Shown here piece by piece: positions 10,555 through 21,593 of a stretch of 64,000 bases of DNA. How positions within the stretch are numbered: the stretch's first letter is position 1; every line of letters starts with the position of its first letter. A program made the translations under genes and the position numbers. The DNA comes from Linaria vulgaris (Eukaryota; Streptophyta; Magnoliopsida; Lamiales; Plantaginaceae): the NCBI GenBank assembly GCA_948329865.1, contig OX415251.1:25405252-25469251 (forward strand), read 5' to 3'. Under the pieces are notes generated by a model. The model did not search any database. It was not told the origin of the DNA and worked only from the letters and a program-made list of their open reading frames with translations.

Positions 10555-13188
10555 CTATGGACTAATGACCTTAATGTATTGAAGAGTCGGTATATCTCCA
10601 ATCTCTGAAGGTATCTCTTGGAGGAAGCAATTATCTAATATCAACTGTTGAAGGTTACGAAGTTCTGCAGATTCTACAAATATTTGAGCTGGACGAATTC
10701 ACCTTCATTCAGTTTCCAATCTTTGTCCACAAATTTACATCTTCCTAATTTCAGGACTTCCAGATTGCGCAATTCACCTATGGTCTCCAAATTTCTCGGA
10801 CTTAATCTGCAACCATATAGATCCAGTTTTTTGAGATTCAGTGGTAAAGCAAAGCTTCTACTGAAATTGATCACCACCAACGGCAAAGGCCATCGTGTCT
10901 TGCAAAAGATAGTCAATGTCTCAAGTTGACGAAGATGGATAAGATTACTGAGCTGATATTTGGAGAACTCTATCACAGGGGATTTCTCATTGACAAAATA
11001 GATAATTCCTAACTTCTTCAGATTTGGAATCCTTTCAATGGTCTCTTTTGCAAAACAGAAATCTACTACTTTGTAAAGTGTGTACAGATTATTTAGAGAA
11101 TGAACTTTTCCATCTGAGATTGTAGAGAAAGGGACATGCAGTAAGCAACCATTGTCCACCACAAGATGTCTTAGTTTTGGCATCTCCCATATTTCAGGTG
11201 GTAAAAGTACTGTGGTATTGTGAGGATATAAGTACCCTGGTCCTGTGAATTTGGAGTAAGAAGTTTCAATTATCAAGGTTTGAAGATGTCTAGGGTTCAG
11301 TATTCTTGCTGGAACCACAAATTGGTAACGTAGATCCTGGAAGAAAGAAAGGTACCTCAAATGAGTTAGTTTGGTTAAAGGACGAAGATTATCCAGAAAG
11401 GTGTTGCGTCCATGAAGCACCCTAAGCAGCTTAAAAGAGATAGCAAGAGATGTTAAGTATCGATGGTCGTCGTTGGAAAAAAGAAGAGTACGTTGGGTAC
11501 CGCAAATGATTTAGTTTAGTTACTGCAGGGGGAAAATAAGCTAAACAAGTGTTGGGTCCATCAAGCACCCTGAGCAGCCTAGTAGAGATAGCAAGAGATG
11601 TTAAGTACTGATGGTTGTTGTTGGAAAAAAGAAGAGAACGAATAAATGTGTCGCTTGTTGTTGTAGGTATATAGCTATTGAGGAAGTTACAGAGACGGCA
11701 CTTATTATATATGACTTCTTGTGAAGCATAGCCATCCTTCATTACATAAAGGAAATTCTCGTCATTAGCTTTCCTTATGCTGAAGTCCCTCAAAAGATCA
11801 TGGATGCGACATGATTTTAATCTACCACAGGGTTTCTTTTTAGCTATCGAAATAAGATTTCTTTTGACTAGATCCTCCACATACTCCTCCGCCACTTCTT
11901 CCGAGCTTTTGGATATAATTGGTTTTAGAAATCCTTCGGCAGTCCATAGCATTGTAAGTTTGGCAATTCGAATTTCATGATCTTCAGGAAAACCTCCCAT
12001 GTACAAGAAACAAGCTCTTAGATGATGAGGCAAATTGTTATAGCTCGAAGAAAATATTGTGAACAAAAGTTCGTTGTCTGTTTGGAGACCTGAGCTTACA
12101 TTTGCCACAAACTTTTCCCAATTGTTTAATGTCCCATGAACCTTGGACGGAATTCCTGCAACCAAAACAATGGCGAGGGGAAGTCCTCCACATTTTCCAG
12201 CAACCATCTTCCCAATTTTTTGTAATTCTAAAGGGCAAGGTTTTCGCTCAAAAACCTTTTGTCGAAGTAGGCTCCAACTTTGATCCGCATTTAAAAGTTC
12301 CATGTGATGAAGAGGACTAGAAGAGTCAGCATAACAACCCACCTCTGATAGCCTACTAGTTATGATGATCCGACTTCCATTGTTGTCATCTGGCAATACT
12401 CTCCTTATGTCATCCCAAGCCGTTGTACTCCACATGTCATCCATGACTATGAGATACCTTCTGCCCTTCAAAGTTTTATAAACACGCTCAGCCAAAATCT
12501 CGTCACTTTGTTCACTTAGATCATCAGTCAATGCACTAAGTGAATTTAAGAGTCCTAGCAAAATGTCTCAAATACAATACTCTTGAGATGTTACCCAAGC
12601 ACGAAAAGCAAACCATTCTGCAATAAGAGAGTCGTCAAAAATGGTTTTGGTGAGAGTAGTCTTACCGATACCTCCTATCCAACAATCGAGATAACCTCTA
12701 GCTTTGACGAATCTCCACATAGTCGTGCTTTCACTTCCAGCAAATCATTGTCATGGAGCCCCACCACCGTGTTTCTGCCAATTATTGATGCTTGTCTAGA
12801 TGATGAACCGACTCGACGTGGAATGAGAGTTTCGTTCTCGTAGCTTCTCTTTATCTTCATTGCCTCTTCCAAAATGGAATCGATCTTTTCATTCAACCTC
12901 TGCAAATCATTTTGATACGGCATTGGTGCATCCTTAAATACCAAGCTACGTTCAGATCGAAAGCTGTTCAGGATGTGTAATTCTACAACATCTTCTGCTT
13001 CGTAAACTGTCTCCCTTATTCGTTCTTCGAGTGGATCGAACTTTTGTCCATTGTAATTATTACAATCTTCCATGAAAGATTGCAAGAAACACAACTTTTT
13101 CATGGAGAGATTTGATTTGTTGCTGGTCAACATCTGTAATGACCTGTTCCAGATTTTGAGATAAGGAAACAATAGCAGCATAAGCCAT
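10555..13188 (-). pseudogene. CC-NB-LRR resistance gene of the R1 (late blight resistance homologue) type, decayed
   Basis: It would encode an intracellular immune receptor. The start at 13188 (MAYAAIVSLSQNLEQ) is chosen because it matches the usual R1-type N-terminus. Order: N-terminal coiled coil with YEAEDVVE; P-loop GGIGKTT; FAFRAWVTSQEYC; kinase-2 LIVMDDMW; GSRIIITSR; CGGLPLAIV; CFLYMGGFPEDHEI; MHD-like IHDLLRDF; LRRs; a C-terminal EIPSEIGDIPTLQYI ending at 10555. Lesions: a frameshift about 40 codons in; another just before the P-loop (about 12670); a TGA at 12568-12570; a partial tandem duplication in the LRR with a frame break (11420-11640); and a stop or frame change at about 10674. 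The paralogous fragment at 7008-7712 suggests a former NLR cluster. Confidence 0.9.
11420..11650 (-). repeat. Partial tandem duplication inside the NLR leucine-rich region
   Basis: Two imperfect copies of about 75-80 bases (near 11425-11500 and 11570-11650), offset by about 148 bases, both encode the segment around SLLFSNN, LTSLAIS and LLRVL. The duplication and its indels separate the NB-ARC frame from the LRR frame. Confidence 0.7.
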
Positions 13189-13699
13189 GATTTCACAATG
13201 TTCCAAGATTACAATTGTATAGAAACATATATAACTCAAACATGAAAGTCAATGAAGTGCCATGGAGTTGACATTACATATTTGTAAACTTTTACGAACA
13301 AAGTATTGAACGTGAGTATGTGACCTTTTACCAAGTATCTCCCAAGTTTAGTACTATAATCTAGTTATGCAATTAGTTCCTTAATATATCACTCAGATTC
13401 TTTAACATTTGATGGCGTTAGCTCGTTATTTCCCATTTGTTTTTGTGTTTGAAGGAATGTCCTGATTCATTTATTTTGTTTTTGTGTTTTATTGAATAAC
13501 TAGAAAGCTCTCCCAGTGTAAACTCAAAAATCCTATGCGGTTCCGAAGATCTCCATAGAAATCTTGACAAATTTTGAAAAGCTCTCGTGATTTTGAAAGC
13601 TCGTAAGCATTTTCTTTGTTTGAATTAATGATCATATTATCTTTACAACTTTGAAAGTATTTTTTTTAAGAAAATATTATATTAACAAGATATAACATT
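13189..13699. other. NLR upstream region, no gene seen
   Basis: This AT-rich stretch lies 5' of the NLR pseudogene on the minus strand. I see no ORF, RNA gene or clear repeat in it. It ends where Gypsy-derived sequence starts. Confidence 0.5.
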
Positions 13700-13818
13700 T
13701 CTTAGTTTCTAAGAGGGAATAAAAATGAATTAACATGTATTTTTTATAACAAGTAAATTATAAATTAGGAATTTCATACATGACTTTTCAATTCCAACAA
13801 CGAACGTTTTGTTCTTAA
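13700..13818 (+). mobile_element. Remnant of Gypsy internal 3' end preceding an LTR
   Basis: This matches 26308-26420, the internal sequence that lies just before the second Gypsy LTR (shared blocks AATGAATTAACATGTATTTT and CATACATGACTTTTCAATTC). Its presence before the first LTR means another element unit once lay to the left. The first roughly 60 bases of the joined LTR region, including the terminal TG, are deleted here. Confidence 0.7.
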
Positions 13819-13946
13819 ATATTGACAAGTGTCAAATTAAATTATTATAAATTAAATTAATTATTTCTATTTTTAATTTAGAATTTTACTAAATTAAATT
13901 CCAATTATTAATAGATTAATTGATTGATTTTCTAATATATATTGTT

Positions 13947-14098
13947 GGCCAATCAAATAAAGTCACATGAAAAAGATGGAGAATTGCAATCAATCAAATA
14001 AAGCCACGTGGAAAAAATGATGATGTGATGCAACCAATCAAACAAGGCCATGTGGAAAAGATGATATATTTCAACCAATCACATTACTACACGTAGAA
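13947..14098 (+). promoter_or_regulatory. U3 array of CCAAT boxes and G-box-like elements
   Basis: Four degenerate units of about 40 bases start near 13947, 13987, 14031 and 14072. Each has an AATCAAA or CCAATCA core followed 8-10 bases later by CACATG, CACGTG (14005-14010), CATGTG or CACGTA and a short A-rich run. They sit about 110-260 bases upstream of the TATA box. CCAAT and G-box motifs are known plant promoter elements (NF-Y and bZIP/bHLH targets); the role here is inferred. Confidence 0.6.
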
Positions 14099-14207
14099 AT
14101 ATAATGTGTTCTAGATATTTCTTGATAAGCAAGACTAAATTAAATTCATTCTTTTCTTGAAAATAAAACCGGCCAATCACAAGCAAGGAGATCTAGGTTT
14201 TTACAAC

Positions 14208-14217
14208 TATAAATATG
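14208..14217 (+). promoter_or_regulatory. LTR TATA box
   Basis: CTATAAATAT lies at the U3/R part of the LTR. The equivalent in copy 2 (near 26866, CTATAAATAG) and in the two reverse LTRs (near 30330 and 44100) is conserved, which supports it as the element's promoter. Confidence 0.65.
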
Positions 14218-14908
14218 GGTCCTCTCATAAAGAAAGGCACACACAAATATTCACAAGTTGAAGAGGGAAAAGCTCTAAGTTTTTCGCTCCACCAAGTTCA
14301 TCCATCTTCAAGCGTTCTTCGCGGCATTCAAAGTGTTCCTCACAAAAATCTCTGTTTGATCCATCATCAAGACTGAAGTCCATCAAATAACCGTTATTGA
14401 GGATCGCAGTACTACCGAGAAAGATCGAGCTTCAACAAATTCAAGAAATCCAAGTCAAGTTCAAACCGTTCTTCAACAAATAATCAAGCAAAAAGTCTGT
14501 TTGATTCGAGAACAAGCTACAAGGCCCTCGAAAAACTGTTTTTGAAGATCAAAGTCCCTTTAAAAGAAGATCAAAGTCCACATATCCGAAGAACTAAAGA
14601 CGAAGATCATACCGTTCTTCAACAATCTTCAAATCAAATTCGAAGTCAAAAGACCATTCGATCCGAGATCAAGCTGCCAAACCCTCGCATCGACGATTGT
14701 CAAATATTCAAGTACCTTGAAGAATATCGAAGTGAAGATTTCCTTCAAGATTTGTTTAAAGTTCAAGTCATTGTCCTTGTAAAATCGAATCAGATGATCA
14801 AAGAGATTGTAACTCTATAAATTCATCAAATTCGCAAGTTTTATTTGTTCAACTATTTTTTCCGTCTTTTATTTTAAAGACTTAGAAAAATTTGTAGCTA
14901 AAAATTTT

Positions 14909-14927
14909 TGGCACGCCCAGTGGGACC
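14909..14927 (+). promoter_or_regulatory. Gypsy primer binding site
   Basis: TGGCACGCCCAGTGGGACC lies a few bases after the LTR end. The same site follows LTR copy 2 at 27567-27585 with one changed base (TAGCACG). I recall this primer site type from plant Tat-lineage Gypsy elements; I do not assign the tRNA. Confidence 0.75.
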
Positions 14928-14975
14928 ATCTCTACCTCTCATCTCTTTTCATCAAGGACAAGAAGACGCATCTAC

Positions 14976-15296
14976 ATGAGTTTAATAAGTACTCGCTCAA
15001 TGAATCAATCAAAGGAAGACCAAAAGGCAAAGATGACGGATGAGTTTGCACGCGATAATGATCAACGCGATAAAGCTACTTTTCTTGAAGAGTCCAACAA
15101 GGATGGACAATCTCCTCCAACATCTCTACGCACTGAGTCGAAAGCTCCTACCTCGGCAGATGTAGCACCCGCCATGACAAGAAATGCTACAACTTTGGAC
15201 GAACAACTCGCTGCAATAACGAAGGCAATGGAGTGGCTTACGAGGCGTACTGTTGAGCAAGATGCAAAGATTGAGAAACTTCTAAGCAAAGGATAA
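14976..15296 (+). CDS. Gypsy gag N-terminal ORF, 106 codons
   Basis: This is the first ORF after the primer site: a charged, low-complexity leader (MSLISTRSMNQSKEDQ) then a helical segment with TTLDEQLAAITKAMEWLTRR. The same ORF occurs at 27634-27951 in the second unit with few changes. It corresponds to the gag N-terminus of Tat-type elements, but a stop (TAA after KLLSKG) cuts it from the gag core. In the second unit the stop is at the same place (KLLSK then TGA), so either the frame ends there in this family or both carry related lesions. Confidence 0.6.
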   Translation: MSLISTRSMNQSKEDQKAKMTDEFARDNDQRDKATFLEESNKDGQSPPTSLRTESKAPTSADVAPAMTRNATTLDEQLAAITKAMEWLTRRTVEQDAKIEKLLSKG

Positions 15297-15440
15297 GTTG
15301 TTGAGACAACTGACGTAGCATAAAAACGCCTGCAACATCTCGAGGAAGGGGATACGTCTATCAGGTGCAGTACAATTGAAAAGGATAAGTCCACAAGTAA
15401 AGAGCTCCAAGTCTTTCCCGGCGACATGATTCATGCTGCG

Positions 15441-15803
15441 CAGTTTTTTAGACGAATTCATATTTCGTAACATAAGTCTTCTCTCATGCGATGAAATATG
15501 AATTCGTCACTACAGGTAAGCCTATTGCGACAATATTTATTTTCGCCATAAATATTTGTCACAATAAATAAATCGTTGAAGGAAAGATCATTCTAGAGTG
15601 TTCAAAGTCTCCATACTTAGTTTTTTCAGCCACGACTTGTTGCATGGAACTGCATTTATTGTTCACACGTTGCACATGGAGATTTGTTTGTGAAAACTTG
15701 ATTAACCGCCAGGTTATGAACGAGCGTGTCATTGCTCTGATTCTTTGCATTCTCATCAAACAGTAAAGAAACTCTGAAAATTGATCCATGATTTAACATT
15801 TCA
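15441..15803. mobile_element. Insertion of about 360 bases within gag
   Basis: Unit 2 runs directly across this point (28098-28110), so this segment is extra DNA. Its left end carries an inverted repeat: GACGAATTCATATTTCG at about 15452 and its complement CGATGAAATATGAATTCGTC at about 15489-15508, directly followed by CACTACAGG. That resembles a small CACTA-like or fold-back insertion, but I cannot find a matching right terminus. Confidence 0.5.
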
Positions 15804-16550
15804 TCGTGGGAGCAATCAAGGAAAACATTTGAGGAAGTTCTAAGTCTTCATTCACATACTCAAAGCCGTATACTAGAAGGATTGACATTCTGAAGTCGCC
15901 AAGCGAAATCAACCCCCAAAGTTTCAACAGTTTGATAGCAAAGGCAACCCTAAGCAACACGTTGCTCATTTTGTGGAGACATGCAACAATGCGGGGACTT
16001 ACGGGGATCAATTGGTAAAACAATTCGTCCGATCACTCAAAGGGAATGCATTCGACTGGTACATTGACTTAGAGGCAGATCCATTGATTGTTGGGATCAA
16101 TTAGAGCAAGAATTCCTCAACCGTTTCTACAGCACTCAAAGAACTGTCAGCATGGTTGAACTCACAAGCACTCGTCAATGGAAGGAAGAACTCGTCGTTG
16201 ACTACATCGACCATTGGAGAAACTTGAGCCTTAATTACAAAGATCGATTATCCGAGACCTCGGTCATTGAGATGTGCATCCAAGGAATGCATTGGGGACT
16301 TCGGTACATACTTCAAGGTATTTAACCTAGATCATTTGAAGAGTTGGCAACTAGAGCACATGACATGGAGTTGAGCATCAGTGCAAGTGGAGCTGATGGG
16401 CCACTCGTTGGTGACCCTACAAAAGCACAAAGTAAATCGGAGCCAAGGAAGGGGGCAAGTTCTTTGCTAAGGCACCATGCAAAGACTCCATGGTCGTGAC
16501 TACCGCACCTCTTAAGATTTAAACTAGGGAAAATGAAGGGAAGAAGTCAT
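15804..16550 (+). pseudogene. Gypsy gag core (Retrotrans_gag), broken
   Basis: The plus strand encodes the capsid-like domain: DQLVKQFVRSLKGNAFDWY, then after a frame change FLNRFYSTQR, MVELTSTRQWKEEL, LSETSVIEMCIQGMHWGL. In the second unit (28211-28636) the same domain is one open frame with EQEFLNRFYSTRR. Here the frame is lost near 16080 and at stops around 16322. The product would coat the element's RNA. Confidence 0.75.
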
Positions 16551-16552
16551 AT

Positions 16553-17410
16553 GTGATATCCGAAAAGAACAATTCCTCGCAAGACATGGAGCAAACGAAG
16601 TTGACTCTGAAAGAGATGCAAGTAAAAGAGTATCCATTCCTTAACTCCGATGTTCCTGGAATTTTTGACGACTTACTTGGATCTGGTCTTATTGAATTTC
16701 CCGAAATGAAGAGACCTGAAGAAGCCGGACTTTCAGGTGATCCAAAGTATTGCAGATATCATCGCCTTCTAGGACACTCAATTGAAGACTGCTTCGTGTT
16801 CAAGGACAAAGTTATGCGATTGGCTCGTGAAGGCAAGATAACACTAGAGGAAGATAAGGCGACCACAAATCTCACAACAATCCCTCTCGAGACTTTGGAG
16901 AATGAAGCAAGCAAAGAGAAGGAACTAAGTTGGTTTTGTGAAGAAGACATTGGCAAGTCATGCAACGTGACTCACGTACATGATTCCTTATCAAATGAAT
17001 CATGCCTAAAGACTCCCATGACCACCAACCAATGTGCAACAACAATTTGCTTTGGAGATAAAGATCTTTTACTTGGGTTGAAGCCCCATAATAGGCCACT
17101 CTTTGTAGTTGGATCAGTCGCGAGCAAAGGGTTAGTCGAATCTTGATCGATGGAGGTTCAACCGTCAACATATTACCCTTGCGTGTGATGAAAGAAATGT
17201 GAATACCAAATGAAGAGCTCATGAGTAGTCGCTTAATGATACAAGGCTTCAACCAAGGGGGCAAAGGGCTATAGGCATCATACGATTGGAGCTGTTAATG
17301 GAGATATGTCATCAAGCGCATTATTTTACGTCATAGATGCCAAAACTTCATATAATATGCTTCTTGGACGACCTTGGATACATGAGAACGGTGTTGTCCC
17401 TTCAACTTAG
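16553..17410 (+). pseudogene. Gypsy gag C-terminus and aspartic protease, frameshifted
   Basis: The open part (16553-17146) has a zinc-knuckle-like motif, YCRYHRLLGHSIEDC, followed by a charged linker. The protease follows across a frameshift near 17145: LIDGGS (catalytic Asp present), NILPLRVMKEM, then DAKTSYNMLLG at about 17338. The reverse copy at 41349-42161 reads the same region in one frame but has Glu for the catalytic Asp. A stop near 17407 ends the segment. Confidence 0.8.
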
Positions 17411-17437
17411 TATCGCCAAAACGGGACAACAAAGAAG

Positions 17438-18342
17438 GTGCTCGCGGATGACAAGCCGTTCACTGAAGCTGAATCTCACTTTGCTGATGCCAAGTACTAT
17501 CTTTCACAAATGAATGCGCCAAAGGTTGAAGCAAGATCATTTCATGAGGAGTCCAAGGAGACAGACGATCTGAAAAGTGAAAAGAGTAATGATGATACTC
17601 ATTCGTTAGACAGAAGGCCCGCGCGAGGTGATGTGTCCTCTCATAAAGATGTCTCATTGGAAGATTTGATTGTGCCTTTAACAAAGCTTGACATAAAGAC
17701 ACCATCTTTTCCTCCTCTTCTTAAAGGTTTTGTCCGCCCAACAAAAGGCCTTCAAGTCGAACATGATCCTTCAATCGGGAAACAAGTGAAAATTTGTTAT
17801 GATGCAAAAGCATTTAAACTCTTTATCAAGGCTGGCTATAATCCTCAAGAAAGATCGCACATGGGAAAACTTCTTCCTGAAGCCGTTATTCCAAATCCTC
17901 GAGCATCTAGGGTTTTCTCCGCGAGAGCCTATACGCATCACCATCAAAAGAGCCAATGCCAATTACATCGGTGAAGAAGAGGATTTGTCAATAATTGAAG
18001 GGAAATTGTCGCCAGTATCAATCTTTGATAGACTTGGCCCATCTTGTAAGACATTATCTCGAACTTCGATCTTTAAGAGACTTGGTCCTTGCAAAAGACC
18101 CATGCATCATAGGTTGGGACCCTCATGTTCATCAAGGCGTCGAAAGGGCAATCGCAATCCATGTTTTATTGAAAGACTCTAAAGTGCAATTCCTTCTCGC
18201 ACGAGGCGCCATGATGAGTTGATTATATCACACGATAAATGCATGAAAGTTAAATGGCAAACAATTGTACTTATACAAGCTCAATGCAAGAAAGAAGACG
18301 ATGAGGAGAGCGTAGGATCATCACACCATATAACTCTGAAAG
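17438..18342 (+). pseudogene. Protease-RT linker of the Gypsy polyprotein
   Basis: An acidic, poorly conserved linker (KYYLSQMNAPKVEA, then PRGDVSS-like, then LPEAVIPNP) spans frames that shift near 17900 (overlapping frames at 17438-17974 and 17799-18182). FDRLGPS- and FKRLGP-like short repeats (about 18025-18120) are a usual feature upstream of RT in Tat-type elements. No catalytic motif is seen. Confidence 0.6.
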
Positions 18343-21300
18343 ATGGGAACATCGAAGAGGAAGATGCTGAAGAAGCACCCCCAGGAAGGCATCAAGAACA
18401 CAGTTGACGAACTGAAGGAAATCAACCTTGGCGATGAGAATGATCCTCGACCAATATATGTCAGCGCATTGTTGAAAAAAGAGGAAGAACAAGCATATGT
18501 TGCCCTGTTGAGAGAATTTAAAGATGTATTTGCTTGGTCTTATAAGGAAATGCCGGGTCTAAACCCAAAAGTTGCCGTCCATCAACTAGCTGTAAAAAAG
18601 ACGACACGTCCAATCAAGCAAGCTCAACGAAGGTTCTGCCTTGAGTTGGTCCCTTCGATTGAAGCTGAGGTGAATAAACTCATTGAAACCGGATTCATTC
18701 GAGAAGTTAGATACCCGACGTGGATATCAAGTATAGTCCCAGTGAGGAAGAAAAATGGGAAAATTCGGGTTTGCGTCGACTTTAGGGACCTTAATATCGC
18801 ATGCCCCAAAGATGACTTTCCATTACCAATCCCAGAATTGATAATTGATGCCACCACGGGTCACGAAGCCTTGTCTTTCATGGATGGCTCCTCCGGCTAT
18901 AAAAAAATAAGCATGGCCCCAAATGATGAAGTATTAACAGCATTTTGAACTCCTAAAGGGATATATTGTTACAAGGTGATGTCCTTTGGACTAAAGAATG
19001 TCAGCGCTACCAATCAAAGAGCCATATATTGTTTGAGCGGTTGCAAAAATATCGGTTGAAGATGAATCTTTGAAGTGTGCCTTTGGCGTGACATTTGGAA
19101 AGTTTCTTGGCTTTGTTGTTCGTCAACAAGGAATTGAGACCGAACAAGCTAAGACTGATGCGATCCTCAAGATGCCAGAGCCACAAAACATACATGAACT
19201 CAAAAGTATCCAAGGAAAACTAGCATACATTCGACGGTTCATCTCAAATTTAGCCGGTCGATGTCAATCGTTTAGTCGTCTCATGAGGAAAGACGTTCCG
19301 TTCAAGCGGGATGAGGCCTGCACCAATGCCTTTGAGCATATAAAGTCGTATATGATGAAGCCGTCCGTGTTGGTTGCACCAGTGTCTAGACGCCCATTAA
19401 TTCTATACATTGCCACCCAAGAAAGTTATGTAGGGGCATTGCTAGGCCAAGAGAATAATAGCGGGAAAGAAAGTGAATTGTACTACTTAAGTCGAAGGAT
19501 GACGCCAAATGAGTTGAACTATTCCCCAATCGAGAAGTTGTGTTTGGCTTATATCTTCACGATTCAAAAGTTGAAGCACTACTTTCAAGCTCACACTATT
19601 CGGTTGGTCTCTAAAGCTAATCCACTGAAGTACGTCATGTCAAGGCCGGTACTCTCTAATCGACTTGCTAGGTGGTACTTGCAACTAGAACAGTTCGAGA
19701 TAGCATACATCCCTCAAAGGGCCGTAAAGGGACAAGTGTTGGCCGACTTCTTAGCTGACCACCCAATTCATGTTGAGTGGGAACTAGTTGATGATTTGCC
19801 CGATGAAGTTGTGCTCCTAGTTGAAGTTACTCCACCATGGAAGATGTACTTTGACAGAGCCGCTCATCGAGGAGACGCCGGCGCAGGGATTGTCTTTCTT
19901 ACACCTAATGGAGAAGTGATGCCCTATTCTTTCACCCTTACACAAAAGTGTTCCAACAATGTTGCAGAATATCAAGCTCTCATATTGGGATTGGAATTAG
20001 CAATTGGAATGGAGCATTTAAATCTTGAGGTATATGGATACTCGAAGTTGGTGATCAGTCAAGTACTTGGTGATTATGAAGTGAAGAAGCCTGAATTGCT
20101 TCCATATGGTGACTACGCTCGAAAGTTGGTTGAACAACTTGGGGGCATATCAATTGAACATGTACCAAGGACAAAGAACGGACAAGCAGATACATTAGCA
20201 AAACTTGCTTCGACCCTTGTTATGACTAAAAAGAAGTTCAACGTTCCTATATGCCAAAGTTGGGTGATACCATCCGCAATGAGTGAAGAAGAAAGAAGTA
20301 CCGAAGAAAACCATGTTGTGGAAGTCTATGAGATTGAGAAGGAAGACTGGAGGCAACCTTTTGTCGATTACTTGAAGTGCGGGAAGCTTCCTAATAACCC
20401 ACGTAGAAGAGTCAATATTAGGCATCGTGCTAGTCATTTCGTATATTACAAAGGCACTATTTACAGACGTTTATTCGAAGGGATCTTTTTGCGTTGCCTA
20501 AGTGATGATGAAGCTGCTCAAGCTATGGAAGAAGCTCATTCCGGAGTGTGTGATGCTCACGAGTCTGGACCTAAATTACACTTTCGAATTAAGAGGATGG
20601 GATATTACTGGCCCACGATGGTCATTGATTGCATGGAATACGCACGCCGATGTCAACCTTGCCAATTTCACGTAAACTTTATTCATCAACCACCATAACC
20701 TTTGCATCCAACTGTAGCTTCTTGGCCTTTCGATGCATTGGGGATTAGATGACGTCGGTCCTATGACTAAGTCTTCTGGTGGACATTTGTACATCTTGGC
20801 CGCCACTGACTACTTCTCTAAGTGGGCTGAATCAATACCTCTCAAAGAAGTAAAGAAAGAAAATGTTGCTGACTTTATCCGCAATAATGTCATATATTAC
20901 TATGGATTTCCACGATACATCATCACCGATAATGGGACACCGTTTTGCAATAGCCTCATCAACAAGCTTTGTCAAAAGTTTGAGTTCAAGCAAAGAAACT
21001 CTTCGGCCTACTACGCTGCTGCTAACGGCCTCGCTAAAGCTTTTAATAAAACTTTGTGCAATTTGTTAAAGAAGGTGGTCGCAAAGTCGAAGAATGACAG
21101 GCACGACATAACTGAAGAAGCTTTGTGGGCTTATAGAACAACTTATAGGACACCGACTCAAGCAACTCCCTAAGCCTTGGTATACGGAGTTGAGGCGGTA
21201 CTCCCTCTTGAGCGACAAATACCATCTCTCAGAATAGCGATACAAGAAGGCCTTACTGAAGAAGAAAATGCACGTTTGTGATTGGGAGAATTGAAAGCTC

Positions 21301-21593
21301 TAGATGAGAGAAGATTGGAGGCACAACAAATACTGGAACGTTATCAAGCCCGCATCTCAAGAGCATTTAATAAGAAGGTTCACTTGCGATCATTTCAAGT
21401 TGGTGACTTGGTGCTCGCTGTGAGGAGGCCTATCATCATCACCTATCGCACTGGGAACAAATTCACATCAAAATGGGATGGTCCTTATGTGGTTCAAGAA
21501 GTCTACATAAATGGCGCATATAAGTTGATTGCTGAAGATGGTCTAAGAATTGGCCCGATAAATGGGAAATTCTTAAAGAAGTACTACCCTTGA
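18343..21593 (+). pseudogene. Gypsy RT, double RNase H and integrase, inactive
   Basis: RT starts around LREFKDVFAWSY; motifs GFIREVRYPTW, VCVDFRDLN and MAPNDE are present. A stop lies at 18946-18948, and about 50 codons holding the YVDD catalytic box are deleted near 19025: sequence jumps from NQRAIY to LFERLQKYRLKMN. The second frame (19070-20698) gives RNase H 1 (FLGFVVRQ..., ELYYLSRRM), a tether, RNase H 2 (KMYFDRAAHRGDAGAG, NNVAEYQALILGLE), and the integrase zinc finger (H...H, CQPCQ). The core (20733-21173) has DYFSKW and TDNGTPF, but NGLAKAF has Lys for the catalytic Glu. The C-terminal integrase piece is 21282-21593. Confidence 0.88.

Larger units (their letters stand above)
13819..14902 (+). 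repeat. Gypsy LTR copy 1 (5' LTR)
   Basis: It is homologous to 26444-27560, and in reverse to 29682-30755 and 43454-44527. The solo copy at 43454-44527 with its GTAAC duplication fixes the true ends as TGTAGACA...TGCTACA. Copy 1 lacks the first roughly 30 bases and ends GCTAAA. The U5-proximal half is built of degenerate GAAGATCAAAGTCC-like and TTCTTCAACAA-like repeats that leave an accidental open frame. Confidence 0.85.

Noticed and set aside
7008..13188. A functional NLR-SAG101 immune module
   Set aside because: All pieces are truncated or carry stops and frameshifts, and orientation and junctions look like random joining.
10674..13196. Start of the NLR at the upstream ATG at 13196
   Set aside because: That frame gives a non-family N-terminus (MKSWLML); the ATG at 13188 in another frame gives the expected MAYAAIVSL, with a later frameshift.
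14542..14820. 92-codon ORF inside Gypsy LTR copy 1 (also 27055-27477 and reverse copies)
   Set aside because: It lies wholly in the LTR and is produced by GAAGATCAAAG-type repeats; frames and lengths differ among LTR copies, so it is not a protein gene.
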